Of a stretch of 37,097 bases of DNA, positions 1 through 6,961 are shown piece after piece. How positions within the stretch are numbered: position 1 is the stretch's first letter; each line of letters begins with the position of its first letter. The notes below the pieces were generated by a model. It ran no database searches, was not told where the DNA came from, and saw nothing but the letters and a program-made list of their open reading frames with translations. The translations under genes and the position numbers were made by a program. This DNA comes from an uncultured Acidobacteriia bacterium (GTDB lineage Bacteria > Acidobacteriota > Terriglobia > Bryobacterales > Bryobacteraceae): contig CAIUOG010000007.1 of assembly GCA_903900705.1 (NCBI GenBank), positions 1 to 37,097 on the forward strand, read 5' to 3'.

Positions 1-53
1 GATAGGGCAACGCAGGGATGCGCCCCGAGCGCCGAATCAAGTCCGGAATGGAT

Positions 54-71
54 GGCGGTCTCACGACCGCC
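54..71. other. Perfect inverted repeat upstream of the cyclase gene
   Basis: GGCGGTC and GACCGCC form a 7-bp perfect stem around a TCAC loop. A T-run (110-116) lies about 40 bases downstream, too far away for an ordinary intrinsic terminator. Bases 1-176 otherwise show no gene I can recognise. One forward frame is open from base 1 to about 153, but it has no recognisable product. The hairpin may mark the end of a gene lying outside the window. Confidence 0.3.
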
Positions 72-176
72 TCCAGTTAACCCGCCGCCACACCATCTAA
101 GGACGGCCGTTTTTTTGTCCAACCGATGGGGTCCACTTCAGTCCGTCACCTGAACTGAGCCGAACTGACGTGAAAT

Positions 177-980
177 ATGCCGATTCCTGATCTGAGTTCC
201 TGCCGGGTGGTTGACCTGGCCCAGCCCTACTACACCGGGATACCGCATCATCCCGCGCACCCCCCGTTTCTCTATGGCCTGAACAAGAAGCACGGGGATT
301 ATGTCAATCCAGGCGGCGCCAGTTCCGCCTCCGAGGGGATCGCGCTGGGGGCCCACGTCGGCACGCACATTGATGCGCTGTGTCATTTCAGTTGTGACGG
401 ACGGATGTTCGGGGACGTGGAGGCGGCTCCCGTGCAGTCGTATGCGGGCGGCCTTGAGCGCCATACGGTCGACATGATTGCGCCGATCTTCCGCCGTGGT
501 GTGCTGCTGGACATCCCGAAGGTAGCGGGCCTTGATGTTCTGCCCACCGACTTTGTGATTACGCCGCGGCATCTCGATGCCGCCGCGCCCGACATCAGAC
601 CAGGTGATGTGGTGCTCATCCGCACCGGTTGGGGCCGCTACTGGGACGACGCGGCGCGCTTCATTTCGCAGGTACACAGTCCGGGACCGGCTCTCGAAGG
701 GGCCGAATGGCTGAGCGCGCGGAAGATCTTCGCGGCGGGCAGCGACACCGCGCCCTTCGAATTCACACCCAGCCCGGAGATGGCTGTACACGTACACCTT
801 CTGGTGCGAAGTGGCATCCATATCATCGAGTGCCTGAATCTGGAAGAACTGGCGGCGATGGGCGCCAAAGAGTTTCTGTTTGTGGCCGCGCCGCTCAGGA
901 TCCGGGGTGGCACCGGTTCGCCCATCCGGCCAGTGGCGCTGGTGGATCGTGAGAGTCTGGGGAATGAAACGAACCAATAA
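177..980 (+). CDS. Cyclase-family (kynurenine formamidase-like) metal-dependent hydrolase
   Basis: This 267-residue protein has the cyclase/KynB-type signature: His60-Val-Gly-Thr-His64-Ile-Asp66 with His70 following. These residues bind the metal ion (Zn or Mn) in this family. The C-terminal part carries the usual RIRGGTGSP-type segment. Members hydrolyse N-formylkynurenine, isatin or other cyclic amides, and the sequence alone does not fix the substrate. There is no signal peptide, so the protein is probably cytoplasmic. No kynurenine-pathway gene is nearby. The gene converges on the Wzz-like gene with only 2 bases between stops. Its last 50 bases recur in altered form just before hemH, which implies that a cyclase gene once preceded hemH. 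The family call is firm; the substrate is unknown. Confidence 0.88.
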   Translation: MPIPDLSSCRVVDLAQPYYTGIPHHPAHPPFLYGLNKKHGDYVNPGGASSASEGIALGAHVGTHIDALCHFSCDGRMFGDVEAAPVQSYAGGLERHTVDMIAPIFRRGVLLDIPKVAGLDVLPTDFVITPRHLDAAAPDIRPGDVVLIRTGWGRYWDDAARFISQVHSPGPALEGAEWLSARKIFAAGSDTAPFEFTPSPEMAVHVHLLVRSGIHIIECLNLEELAAMGAKEFLFVAAPLRIRGGTGSPIRPVALVDRESLGNETNQ

Positions 981-982
981 CC

Positions 983-2173
983 TCAGGCCAGTGCTTTTGC
1001 CCGCCTCTGCATGATCATTCCAGGCACCAGACCGCTCACCAGCCCCAGTGTTGCGATTACGAGGTGATTAGGAAATATGGGAGCGGTGGGATAGCTGGCG
1101 GGATCCAGCACCTCGGCTACTCCCGCGCTCTCGGGAGAAGCGTTCCTCAAACCTTCGATCACCAGTTGGGCCGCTGTTTGAGCCTTCAGCCGGTCCCTCG
1201 AAACGACGGTCACCACGAGCGTTTGTGATGCGACCCGGATGCCCACGTCTTCCCTTTTAGCTCCGCGGCCCGCTGCATCAAGAATGGCGCGCATCGTCCC
1301 CGTGTTTCCCCGTACCTTCGATGCCGCACGATCCGCGGTCGCTTTGTTTGCTACCTGCACCACGGCGCTTGATACGTAACGATTCGGGATCGCGAAAGAT
1401 GCCGCAAAGGCGGACGCTGCACACGCGGCTCCTATCAGAGCTGCCCGGGGCCACCGCTTGATCCCCGCCACCAGCATCCCTGATGCGATTCCCCCGATCA
1501 GGCCGGCAAGCGCAATTGCCAGTCGATTCGGGCTGACCGGCACACCGGGCAGATTCGGCGGATCAATAACCTTCACCCTGCCGGCGGAATTGTCCTTCTC
1601 CAGATTCGCAGTCAGTTGATCGAGGAGTTTCTGCGTGGTCTTGTTCGCAAGCAGGGCGCTGTCCCCGGTGTAACTGACTATGACCGCGGTGTTCCCCCTT
1701 ACCTGTTGCGCGGCGACACGGAGAAGCAGGTCCCGATGCTTCATCCGTTCCACGACGTCTTCCAGGGGCAACCGTGTTCGTTCGGTTTGATAGAGATTGA
1801 GGTCCGGCGCCTCAATGAGGGAGGCAAGTGAGGTACGGCTGAGGGTTTCTCCTTCGGCGCGGATCAGTGCCTCGATAACCCTTTGGTGGTCCACACCGTC
1901 GCCCAAGGTGACCAAAGCTACCGCTTCGGACCGGAACCGGTCGGGCATCTGATATGAAACAATCGCCGCAATCGCCAATCCCGCCATACCCATCCCTGCC
2001 AGAATCCGGAAGTCCACAGTGGTCATGCGCATCTTCGTCGCTCCCCAGACAAGATCCGCCAGCACCCGCCACCCGCCGCCCGAGTCTTCCACCAGTGCTT
2101 CAAGCTCCGTCCCATACCGTTTCCTCCAGGCGCGCGGGTAAATCCGTACCGCCAATCGCAAAAGAAAGATCAC
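983..2173 (-). CDS. Membrane protein with two tandem Wzz-like modules
   Basis: A 396-residue membrane protein. Residues 1-48 (LRLAVRIYPRAWRKRYGTEL and following) resemble the short N-terminal segment of acidobacterial ADOP-type permeases. Two repeats of a chain-length-determinant-like unit follow. Each has a membrane helix, an extracytoplasmic region starting with a motif like IPNRYVSSAVVQV (module 1: MPDRFRSEAVALV), and a return helix preceded by a proline-rich motif (IDPPNLPGVPVSPNRLAIA in module 1, LDPASYPTAPIFPNHLVIA in module 2). Wzz and related proteins control polysaccharide export or chain length, but no glycosyltransferase or flippase is adjacent. The start codon overlaps the padR stop by ATGA, so the two genes are translationally coupled and the protein is probably under PadR control. 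Its function is unknown. Confidence 0.75.
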   Translation of the reverse strand: MIFLLRLAVRIYPRAWRKRYGTELEALVEDSGGGWRVLADLVWGATKMRMTTVDFRILAGMGMAGLAIAAIVSYQMPDRFRSEAVALVTLGDGVDHQRVIEALIRAEGETLSRTSLASLIEAPDLNLYQTERTRLPLEDVVERMKHRDLLLRVAAQQVRGNTAVIVSYTGDSALLANKTTQKLLDQLTANLEKDNSAGRVKVIDPPNLPGVPVSPNRLAIALAGLIGGIASGMLVAGIKRWPRAALIGAACAASAFAASFAIPNRYVSSAVVQVANKATADRAASKVRGNTGTMRAILDAAGRGAKREDVGIRVASQTLVVTVVSRDRLKAQTAAQLVIEGLRNASPESAGVAEVLDPASYPTAPIFPNHLVIATLGLVSGLVPGMIMQRRAKALA

Positions 2174-2457
2174 GCGGGCCTCAGTCTTCGTGCCGCCGCA
2201 GCCCCTACCTTGTTCATCCGCCGTAGTTCTTCTTCGAGGAACTCCCGGCCCGCGCCGGTGATGCAGTAAGGTTGCCGGCGGTCTTCCACCTTACCCCGCC
2301 GAATCCATCCCCGGTCTTCAAGGCGCGTGATCGCGCCGTAAAGCGTACCCGGGCCCAGTCGGACCTCCGCGAACTTCTGAATGTCTTCCATCATGGCGTA
2401 GCCATGTTTTTCGCCATCGGCAAGACTTGTCAGCACCAGCAACGTCGGGTCAGTCAT
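2170..2457 (-). CDS. PadR-family transcriptional regulator
   Basis: This 95-residue protein has the PadR winged-helix fold. Residues around KHGYAMMEDI form the first helices, LGPGTLYGAITRLEDRGWI forms the recognition helix and wing, and RRQPYCITGAGREFLEEEL is the conserved end of the wing and the dimer helix. It is a short PadR_s-type protein lacking the long C-terminal domain. PadR proteins usually repress an adjacent membrane protein gene and their own promoter. Here the stop codon overlaps the start of the Wzz-like gene by four bases, and an inverted repeat sits 5 bp upstream of the start codon. The inducer cannot be inferred. Confidence 0.92.
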   Translation of the reverse strand: MTDPTLLVLTSLADGEKHGYAMMEDIQKFAEVRLGPGTLYGAITRLEDRGWIRRGKVEDRRQPYCITGAGREFLEEELRRMNKVGAAAARRLRPA

Positions 2458-2461
2458 TTTG

Positions 2462-2497
2462 TATTACGTTTCACGTACTATATCGTATCACGTAATA
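2462..2497. promoter_or_regulatory. Probable PadR operator/promoter
   Basis: TATTACGT (2462-2469) and ACGTAATA (2490-2497) form a perfect 8-bp inverted repeat separated by 20 bp. The interior is AT-rich (ACTATATCGTA) and contains further partly symmetric CACGTA/TATCACG sequence. It lies directly before the padR start codon (2457) in an otherwise GC-rich region. Autoregulation from such a palindrome is usual for PadR proteins. The assignment is inferred from position and symmetry. Confidence 0.55.
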
Positions 2498-2587
2498 GTT
2501 GCTCTGTGGGAGGTGGACCCGCATTGAAGACCCTGCCAAAAACCTGGCGCTGATGTGCCGGAGTGGCATCTAAACGAGCAGGCGAAA

Positions 2588-2643
2588 CGCCCATCATCCC
2601 GCCTGTGGCGCTGGTAGATCCTGATAGTCTGGAGAATGAATGA
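2588..2643 (+). pseudogene. Remnant of a second cyclase gene 3' end, now the hemH ribosome-binding region
   Basis: Bases 2588-2640 align to 919-968 (the 3' end of the cyclase gene) with 44 of 50 positions identical and one 3-base gap. In frame they encode TPIIPPVALVDPDSLENE and a stop, against SPIRPVALVDRESLGNE in the intact gene. The remnant's TGA overlaps the hemH ATG (ATGA, 2640-2643). Its CTGGAG (2629-2634) is the Shine-Dalgarno sequence of hemH, which may explain why this tail survived. Upstream of 2588 the frame has a stop (2551-2553) and no cyclase similarity that I can see. Confidence 0.7.
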
Positions 2644-3605
2644 GTAACCGCTATGATGCGTTTCTGCTGATATCTTTTGGCGGCCCGGAGAAGAACGAGG
2701 ACGTGATTCCGTTCCTTGAAAACGTTCTCCGCGGCAAGAACGTTCCCCGCGAACGAATGCTGGAGGTGGCAGAACATTATTATCACTTCGATGGCGTCAG
2801 CCCCATTAACGAGCAGTGCCGACAGCTGATTGCCGCTTTAGAGACCGAATTCAACGGTCATCAGGTCGGCCTGCCGATTTACTGGGGAAACCGGAACTGG
2901 CATCCCATGCTGGAGGATACGGTTCGCCGGATGCGTGACGACGGGGTGAAGAACGTCATCGCGTTTGCGACCTCGGCGTTCGGGTCGTACTCGGGTTGCC
3001 GCCAGTATCGCGAAGATGTGGCGAAGGCCCGGGAGGCTGTGGAAGGCGCGCCGGAGATCACCAAGTTGCCGCCGTTCTGGAATCACCCCGGTTTCGTCGG
3101 GGCCGTGACGGAGCGTGTCCGGGAAGCGCTGGAGAAACTGCCGGGTGCGGACGTGGTCTATACCGCGCACAGTATTCCCGTTTCGATGGCCGAATCGAGC
3201 CCTTACGAACAGCAGTTGCGCGATGTCTGCGCGGTGGTGAACGGCACGCTCGGGCTTCCCGAACCGGTGCTCGTCTTCCAGAGCCGCAGCGGCCCGCCGT
3301 CGCAGCCGTGGCTGGAGCCGGACGTGAGCGCCTATATTCGCGGTTGCGGTTCGAAGAAGCTGATCGTGGTGCCCGTCGGCTTCCTCTCCGACCACATGGA
3401 AGTCATGTTCGATCTGGATACCGAAGCGGCGGAAGCGGCTCAGGAATGTGGCATCGAGTTCGTGCGGGCCGGTACCGTGGGCACGCACCCGCTATTCGTC
3501 AGCTGCATCCGGGAACTGGTGGAAGCGGCGCAGATTTCCGGTCCTTCCCGGATTTGCCCGCCCGATTGCTGTAAGCCCGCTTCGCGTCCGGTTCGCCCGG
3601 CGTAA
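2640..3605 (+). CDS. hemH: Ferrochelatase
   Basis: This 321-residue protein inserts Fe2+ into a porphyrin in heme synthesis. It begins with the typical LLISFGGPEKNEDVIPFLEN segment. It has the catalytic His177 in TAHSIP and the conserved acidic site in GFLSDHMEVMFDLD (Glu254). The C-terminus carries Cys306, Cys310 and Cys311 (ICPPDCCKP), similar in position to the C-terminal [2Fe-2S] cysteines of some bacterial ferrochelatases. Whether the substrate is protoporphyrin or coproporphyrin cannot be told here. The start is fixed by GGAG five bases upstream. No other heme gene is nearby, and a strong terminator follows. Confidence 0.94.
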   Translation: MSNRYDAFLLISFGGPEKNEDVIPFLENVLRGKNVPRERMLEVAEHYYHFDGVSPINEQCRQLIAALETEFNGHQVGLPIYWGNRNWHPMLEDTVRRMRDDGVKNVIAFATSAFGSYSGCRQYREDVAKAREAVEGAPEITKLPPFWNHPGFVGAVTERVREALEKLPGADVVYTAHSIPVSMAESSPYEQQLRDVCAVVNGTLGLPEPVLVFQSRSGPPSQPWLEPDVSAYIRGCGSKKLIVVPVGFLSDHMEVMFDLDTEAAEAAQECGIEFVRAGTVGTHPLFVSCIRELVEAAQISGPSRICPPDCCKPASRPVRPA

Positions 3606-3620
3606 AATCGTCGGCTTCAG

Positions 3621-3674
3621 AGTGGTGTTCACCTGAGTTCGACGGGCATTCCCGTCCGGGTGGGCACCACTTTT
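3621..3674 (+). terminator. Rho-independent terminator after hemH
   Basis: AGTGGTGTTCACC (3621-3633) pairs with GGTGGGCACCACT (3659-3671), giving a 13-bp stem with two G-U pairs in RNA. The loop holds a second hairpin (GACGGG/CCCGTC, 3641-3656), and TTTT follows. It ends the hemH transcript before the chemoreceptor promoter. Confidence 0.8.
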
Positions 3675-3742
3675 CTATCTCTGTAGTATCTTTCTTCAGT
3701 ACTCCTGCCTCGCGGGTCCATCCTACCTCCGCATTTTTCCTA

Positions 3743-3770
3743 TAAATATTTTCCCGGATCGCGCCGATAG
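3743..3770 (+). promoter_or_regulatory. Sigma-28 (FliA)-like promoter for the chemoreceptor gene
   Basis: TAAA (3743-3746) is followed after 16 bases by GCCGATAG (3763-3770). The FliA consensus is TAAA-N15-GCCGATAA, so the -10 element matches at 7 of 8 positions and the spacer is one base longer. The promoter lies between the hemH terminator and the chemoreceptor start at 3893, leaving a leader of about 115 bases. Sigma-28 control of chemoreceptor genes is well established in motile bacteria. That it acts here is inferred. Confidence 0.55.
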
Positions 3771-3822
3771 TACGTCTGCAGGCGGAATTCAACCGCCCAT
3801 GATGCTGCTGAAAGTACGTCTG
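3769..3822. repeat. Pair of 10-bp direct repeats in the chemoreceptor leader
   Basis: AGTACGTCTG occurs at 3769-3778 and 3813-3822, 44 bp apart (about four helical turns). The first copy overlaps the end of the sigma-28-like -10 element. A small hairpin (GCGG/CCGC) lies between them. The spacing would suit a dimeric regulator, but no regulator can be named. Confidence 0.4.
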
Positions 3823-3892
3823 TAGCGTGGTCGTAAGGGAAGTCTAAGGAAGTGGAAGTGAAGTCAGGAACCGAAAGGAAAGAAATCTGCAA

Positions 3893-5440
3893 ATGTCTGG
3901 ATTGACTCTAAGAACGAAATTCATCGGCGGCTTCGCTGCGCTGCTGATCATGATCGCTGCGTTGACGTTTACTTCTTTGCGGGCGATGAGTTCGCTCAAT
4001 TCCGGACTGGACCGCGTCGTCCACCGCATGTCGGTTCGGGCAGACCGGACCAGCCAACTGGTGGAAAGTCTCAGCGAAATCAGTGGCCGGCATCAGGCGC
4101 TGCTTCTGCACTCCATCCTGAGCGATGTTGCCGGAATCGATTCAAACCGAAGAGCTGTATCGGAAGCGGAGCATCGAATCGACGGACTTTTCGGGGAACT
4201 GGTCCCGCTGATCGATTCACCAACGGACAAGAAACTGGCGCAGGATCTGCAGGCGAAAATGCTCGCCGTGCGCCCCATCAGCGATCAGGTGACGCAACTG
4301 ATTCAGAAGCAGCAAATGAATGACGCACTGAAACTGGTGAGCGAAAAGCTGTTGCCGGCCTATGACGACCTGCAGCGCAATGCAAAGGATTTTCTCACCA
4401 CGCAGCGTGACCGGATGACCACGGACACTCTCGAAGTGCAGGCGAGCGCAAGCGCCACCCGCGTGCTGGCTTTCGTGTTTGTAGTTCTCACGGTCGGCAG
4501 TTCACTGTTGATCAGCATCGTGGTGCGCCAGATGAGCCAGGCGCTGGGCAGCATGGGCTCTCAGGTCACGGAGGGCGCGCAGCAGGTGGCCCGCGCGGCG
4601 ACCCAGATGGGAGCGATCAGCCAGTCTCTGGCGCAGGGCGCGTCAGAACAGGCGGTTTCCCTCGAACAGACATCGGCTTCCGCCGAACAGGTCAATCACA
4701 TGGTGCAGCGCAACGCGAAGAGTTCGCGTGAGGCTGCTGAGCACACCAATGATGCGAATCGTCTGCTGACTGAAGCCAATCAGAAACTGGCGCAGATGCT
4801 CGACTCGATGCGGGACATCTCGTCGTCGAGCGAGCGGATCTCCAAGATCATTCGCGTGATCGATGAAATCGCATTTCAGACGAATATTCTGTCGCTGAAC
4901 GCCGCCGTGGAAGCGGCCCGGGCGGGAGAAGCCGGCATGGGTTTCGCCGTGGTGGCCGATGAGGTCCGCAATCTGGCGCAGCGCTGTTCGCAGGCGGCCA
5001 AGGACACCTCGGGGCTCATCGAGGAGTCCATCCAGCATTCCAAGACCGGCAAGGTCCGGCTGGATGAGGTGGCGGCGGCCATGCACCAGGTAACAGACAG
5101 CGCGGTGCAGGTGCAGCGCCTTTCCAACGAAGTGAACGCGGGCAGCGAAGAGCAGGCCCGAGGTATCGAGCAAATCTCGAAGGCAATTCTGCAGATTCAG
5201 CAGGTAACGCAACAGACGGCTGCCAGCGCGGAGGAAGGCGCCAGCGCCGGAGCACAAATGAGTGCGGAAGCAGAGCATCTGCAATCGGCAGTCAACCGGA
5301 TGCGAGCCATGCTCGGCATGAACGACGACGACTCGCAGAACAGCTCAGGTGGCCGGCGGAATCAGTCGTCCGAAGCGCCGCGCTCCTTTGGCCAGGACCA
5401 CGATGTCCACGAACGGAATAACCAGCTTGCATGGCGATAA
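3893..5440 (+). CDS. Methyl-accepting chemotaxis protein without HAMP domain
   Basis: A 515-residue chemoreceptor. It has a membrane helix at about 9-30, a periplasmic helical domain to about 188 (4HB_MCP-like, with several QxxL heptads), and a second helix at about 190-210. The cytoplasmic signalling coiled coil follows at once. The kinase-control tip is at about 323-362 ([20 protein letters not shown], then [15 protein letters not shown]). No HAMP segment of normal length separates the second helix from the signalling domain. No CheR-tethering pentapeptide is present at the C-terminus. AAGGAAAG upstream supports the start. A sigma-28-like promoter precedes it. No che genes lie in the window, so this is an orphan receptor. 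Confidence 0.93.
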   Translation: MSGLTLRTKFIGGFAALLIMIAALTFTSLRAMSSLNSGLDRVVHRMSVRADRTSQLVESLSEISGRHQALLLHSILSDVAGIDSNRRAVSEAEHRIDGLFGELVPLIDSPTDKKLAQDLQAKMLAVRPISDQVTQLIQKQQMNDALKLVSEKLLPAYDDLQRNAKDFLTTQRDRMTTDTLEVQASASATRVLAFVFVVLTVGSSLLISIVVRQMSQALGSMGSQVTEGAQQVARAATQMGAISQSLAQGASEQAVSLEQTSASAEQVNHMVQRNAKSSREAAEHTNDANRLLTEANQKLAQMLDSMRDISSSSERISKIIRVIDEIAFQTNILSLNAAVEAARAGEAGMGFAVVADEVRNLAQRCSQAAKDTSGLIEESIQHSKTGKVRLDEVAAAMHQVTDSAVQVQRLSNEVNAGSEEQARGIEQISKAILQIQQVTQQTAASAEEGASAGAQMSAEAEHLQSAVNRMRAMLGMNDDDSQNSSGGRRNQSSEAPRSFGQDHDVHERNNQLAWR

Positions 5441-5465
5441 GAAAACAGTTTCAGGGGAGATTTAT

Positions 5466-5825
5466 ATGAAAAACCAACTTTTTAAGACTCTTACATCGGC
5501 AGCCTTTCTGGCGCTGCTCACGGCGGGCTCCGGATTGGCCCAGGAAATCCGCGTTTCACAGTCAGAGGCGGTAAAAGCGGCGAAAGAAAAGGTCCAGCCG
5601 GATTACCCGCCGATGGCGAAACAGCTCCACCTGGAGGGCGCCGTCCAGGTCCAGGCGCACATCTCGGAGTCCGGGACGGTGGACGAAGTGAAGCCGCTGA
5701 CGGGCAACGCGGTTCTGATGAACGCTGCGGTGGCTGCGATCCGGAAGTGGAAATTCACTCCTTTCACCGCTGACGGGAAGCCGACTAAAGCCGTGGCAGA
5801 CCTCAGCTTCAACTTCAAGTTATAG
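5466..5825 (+). CDS. Small secreted TonB C-terminal-domain protein
   Basis: A 119-residue protein with a signal peptide (MKNQLFKTLTSAAFLALL, cleavage near GLAQ/E). Almost all the rest is a TonB-C fold: PDYPPMAKQLHLEGAVQVQ, then SGTVDEVKPLTGN, then AAVAAIRKWKFTPFTADGKP. It lacks the N-terminal anchor and proline-rich linker of true TonB, so it is probably a periplasmic protein that borrows the fold. The start at 5466 was chosen because AGGGGAG lies 6-7 bases upstream. It begins 25 bases after the chemoreceptor stop with no terminator between, so the two genes are likely co-transcribed. The role is unknown. Confidence 0.85.
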   Translation: MKNQLFKTLTSAAFLALLTAGSGLAQEIRVSQSEAVKAAKEKVQPDYPPMAKQLHLEGAVQVQAHISESGTVDEVKPLTGNAVLMNAAVAAIRKWKFTPFTADGKPTKAVADLSFNFKL

Positions 5826-5840
5826 CCTTCGCCATTGAGC

Positions 5841-5870
5841 CATACCACCTCAATCTTCGGAGGTGGTATG
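5841..5870. other. Perfect 11-bp hairpin, possibly translation-masking
   Basis: CATACCACCTC (5841-5851) pairs perfectly with GAGGTGGTATG (5860-5870) around an 8-base loop. No T-run follows, so it is not a standard terminator. The 3' arm contains GGAGG and an ATG (5868) in frame with the next gene, so the stem would hide an alternative ribosome binding site and start. It could also protect the 3' end of the preceding mRNA. Confidence 0.55.
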
Positions 5871-5903
5871 GAAGTTGGCCGGGGAACATGTTACTTCAGG
5901 AGT

Positions 5904-6356
5904 ATGAAGCGAGCCGCTCTGGCTTTGCTTGCTCTCGCACCCTTGCTTGGGGCGGGAAGCAGCGGCAGCAGGGTCCTGTACGTTGGTGGGACCGTTGCCG
6001 GAGTCTCCACGCGGTCGGATGCCCGCATCGAAACCCTTCAGGACGATGCTCTCCGGCTCAGTACGAAACAGACAGTCGTTCAAATCCCATACGGGGAAAT
6101 CAACACGCTCGAGTATGGGATGCGGGTCAGCCGCCGGTACGTGGAAGCAGTGCTCATCTCGCCCATCTTCCTCGTGGCGAAAAAGCGAACCCATTTTCTG
6201 ACCATCGGTTATACGGATGCGCAGGGCAGGCAACAAGCGATGGTCCTGCAGGTCGGAAAAGAGGAAATTCGCCCGCTGCTGGTTTCTCTGGAAGCACGTA
6301 CCGGACGACGGGTCGAGTATCAGGATGAAGATGCCCGAAAGGCAGGCAAAGGGTGA
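5904..6356 (+). CDS. Secreted protein of unknown function
   Basis: A 150-residue protein with a signal peptide (MKRAALALLALAPLLGAGSS). The mature part starts VLYVGGTVAGV and is rich in short beta-strand-like segments (DDALRLSTKQTVVQIPYGEI, EYGMRVSRRYVEAVLI). One hydrophobic patch (VEAVLISPIFLVA) may be buried rather than membrane-spanning. A pleckstrin-like beta fold is possible but unproven. AGGAG five bases before the ATG at 5904 supports this start over the in-frame ATG at 5868. The stop overlaps the GTG start of the next gene (GTGA), so the two products are probably made in a fixed ratio and may act together. Confidence 0.7.
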   Translation: MKRAALALLALAPLLGAGSSGSRVLYVGGTVAGVSTRSDARIETLQDDALRLSTKQTVVQIPYGEINTLEYGMRVSRRYVEAVLISPIFLVAKKRTHFLTIGYTDAQGRQQAMVLQVGKEEIRPLLVSLEARTGRRVEYQDEDARKAGKG

Positions 6357-6961
6357 GAGTTCGCGGGGCTTTGCTTTTTGTCGGACTGGCTCTGTCCGGC
6401 ATCTCTCCGCTGACCGCCGTGGAACTCAATCCGTCGGCACGACTCGCACTTGCCAAAGTCCGGAGGATCTATGTCGATCAGCTGGGTGGGGGCGCCGGGT
6501 CGGATCAGATTCGGGACATGATCATTACGGCCATGCAAAACTCAGGCCTGTTCGTTCTGACGGAAAACCCCGAAAAGGCGGATGCGATCCTGAAAGGCTC
6601 GTCCGACTTTCGTGTGTTCATCGATGAACACCAGACAAATGATTCCATCGGCCTGCATGCCTCCGAAGCCTCAGGCAACAGCGCCGGAGCGAATCTCGGG
6701 ACGAACAGTTCCGCGCACCAAAGCCTGAGTACGGGGATTACAGAGTCCGACAGCAGTCATTCGAAAGAGCACAAGCAGGAGGCGGGCGCTTCTGTCCGGC
6801 TGGTAGGCGTGGACGGAGACGTGATCTGGTCGACGACGCAGGAAAGCGGGGGGGCGAAGTTTCGTGGCGCCCTGGCCGATGTGGCCGATAAAATTGCCCG
6901 CCGGCTCGCTGACGAAACCAAATCGGCCCGTGCCGCGGTGGCAGTGCTGACCGTTAAGTAG
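6353..6961 (+). CDS. Secreted protein, CsgG/LpoB-like region suspected
   Basis: A 202-residue protein starting at GTG and overlapping the previous stop. Residues 1-22 form a signal peptide (ALLFVGLALSGISPLTA). The body (LAKVRRIYVDQLGG, IRDMIITAMQNSGLFVLTEN, ADAILKGSSDF) resembles the nucleotide-binding-like fold of CsgG/LpoB/TolB-N proteins. In these, a strand is followed by a helix and then a GLF-V motif. A Ser/His/Asn-rich stretch (about 96-148) interrupts the fold before VRLVGVDGDVIWSTTQESGG. No lipobox is seen. It converges on the MFS gene with an 8-base overlap. The fold assignment is by eye only. Confidence 0.65.
   Translation: MRVRGALLFVGLALSGISPLTAVELNPSARLALAKVRRIYVDQLGGGAGSDQIRDMIITAMQNSGLFVLTENPEKADAILKGSSDFRVFIDEHQTNDSIGLHASEASGNSAGANLGTNSSAHQSLSTGITESDSSHSKEHKQEAGASVRLVGVDGDVIWSTTQESGGAKFRGALADVADKIARRLADETKSARAAVAVLTVK

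Noticed and set aside
101-120. ACGGCCGT followed by a T-run as a terminator of an upstream gene
   Set aside because: The palindrome has no loop and cannot form a stable hairpin of normal shape. No upstream gene is visible to confirm it.
971-2587. The padR cassette as a mobile element flanked by direct repeats
   Set aside because: The flanking copies differ at 12% of positions and contain a gap, so they are not a fresh target-site duplication. No transposase or inverted ends are present.
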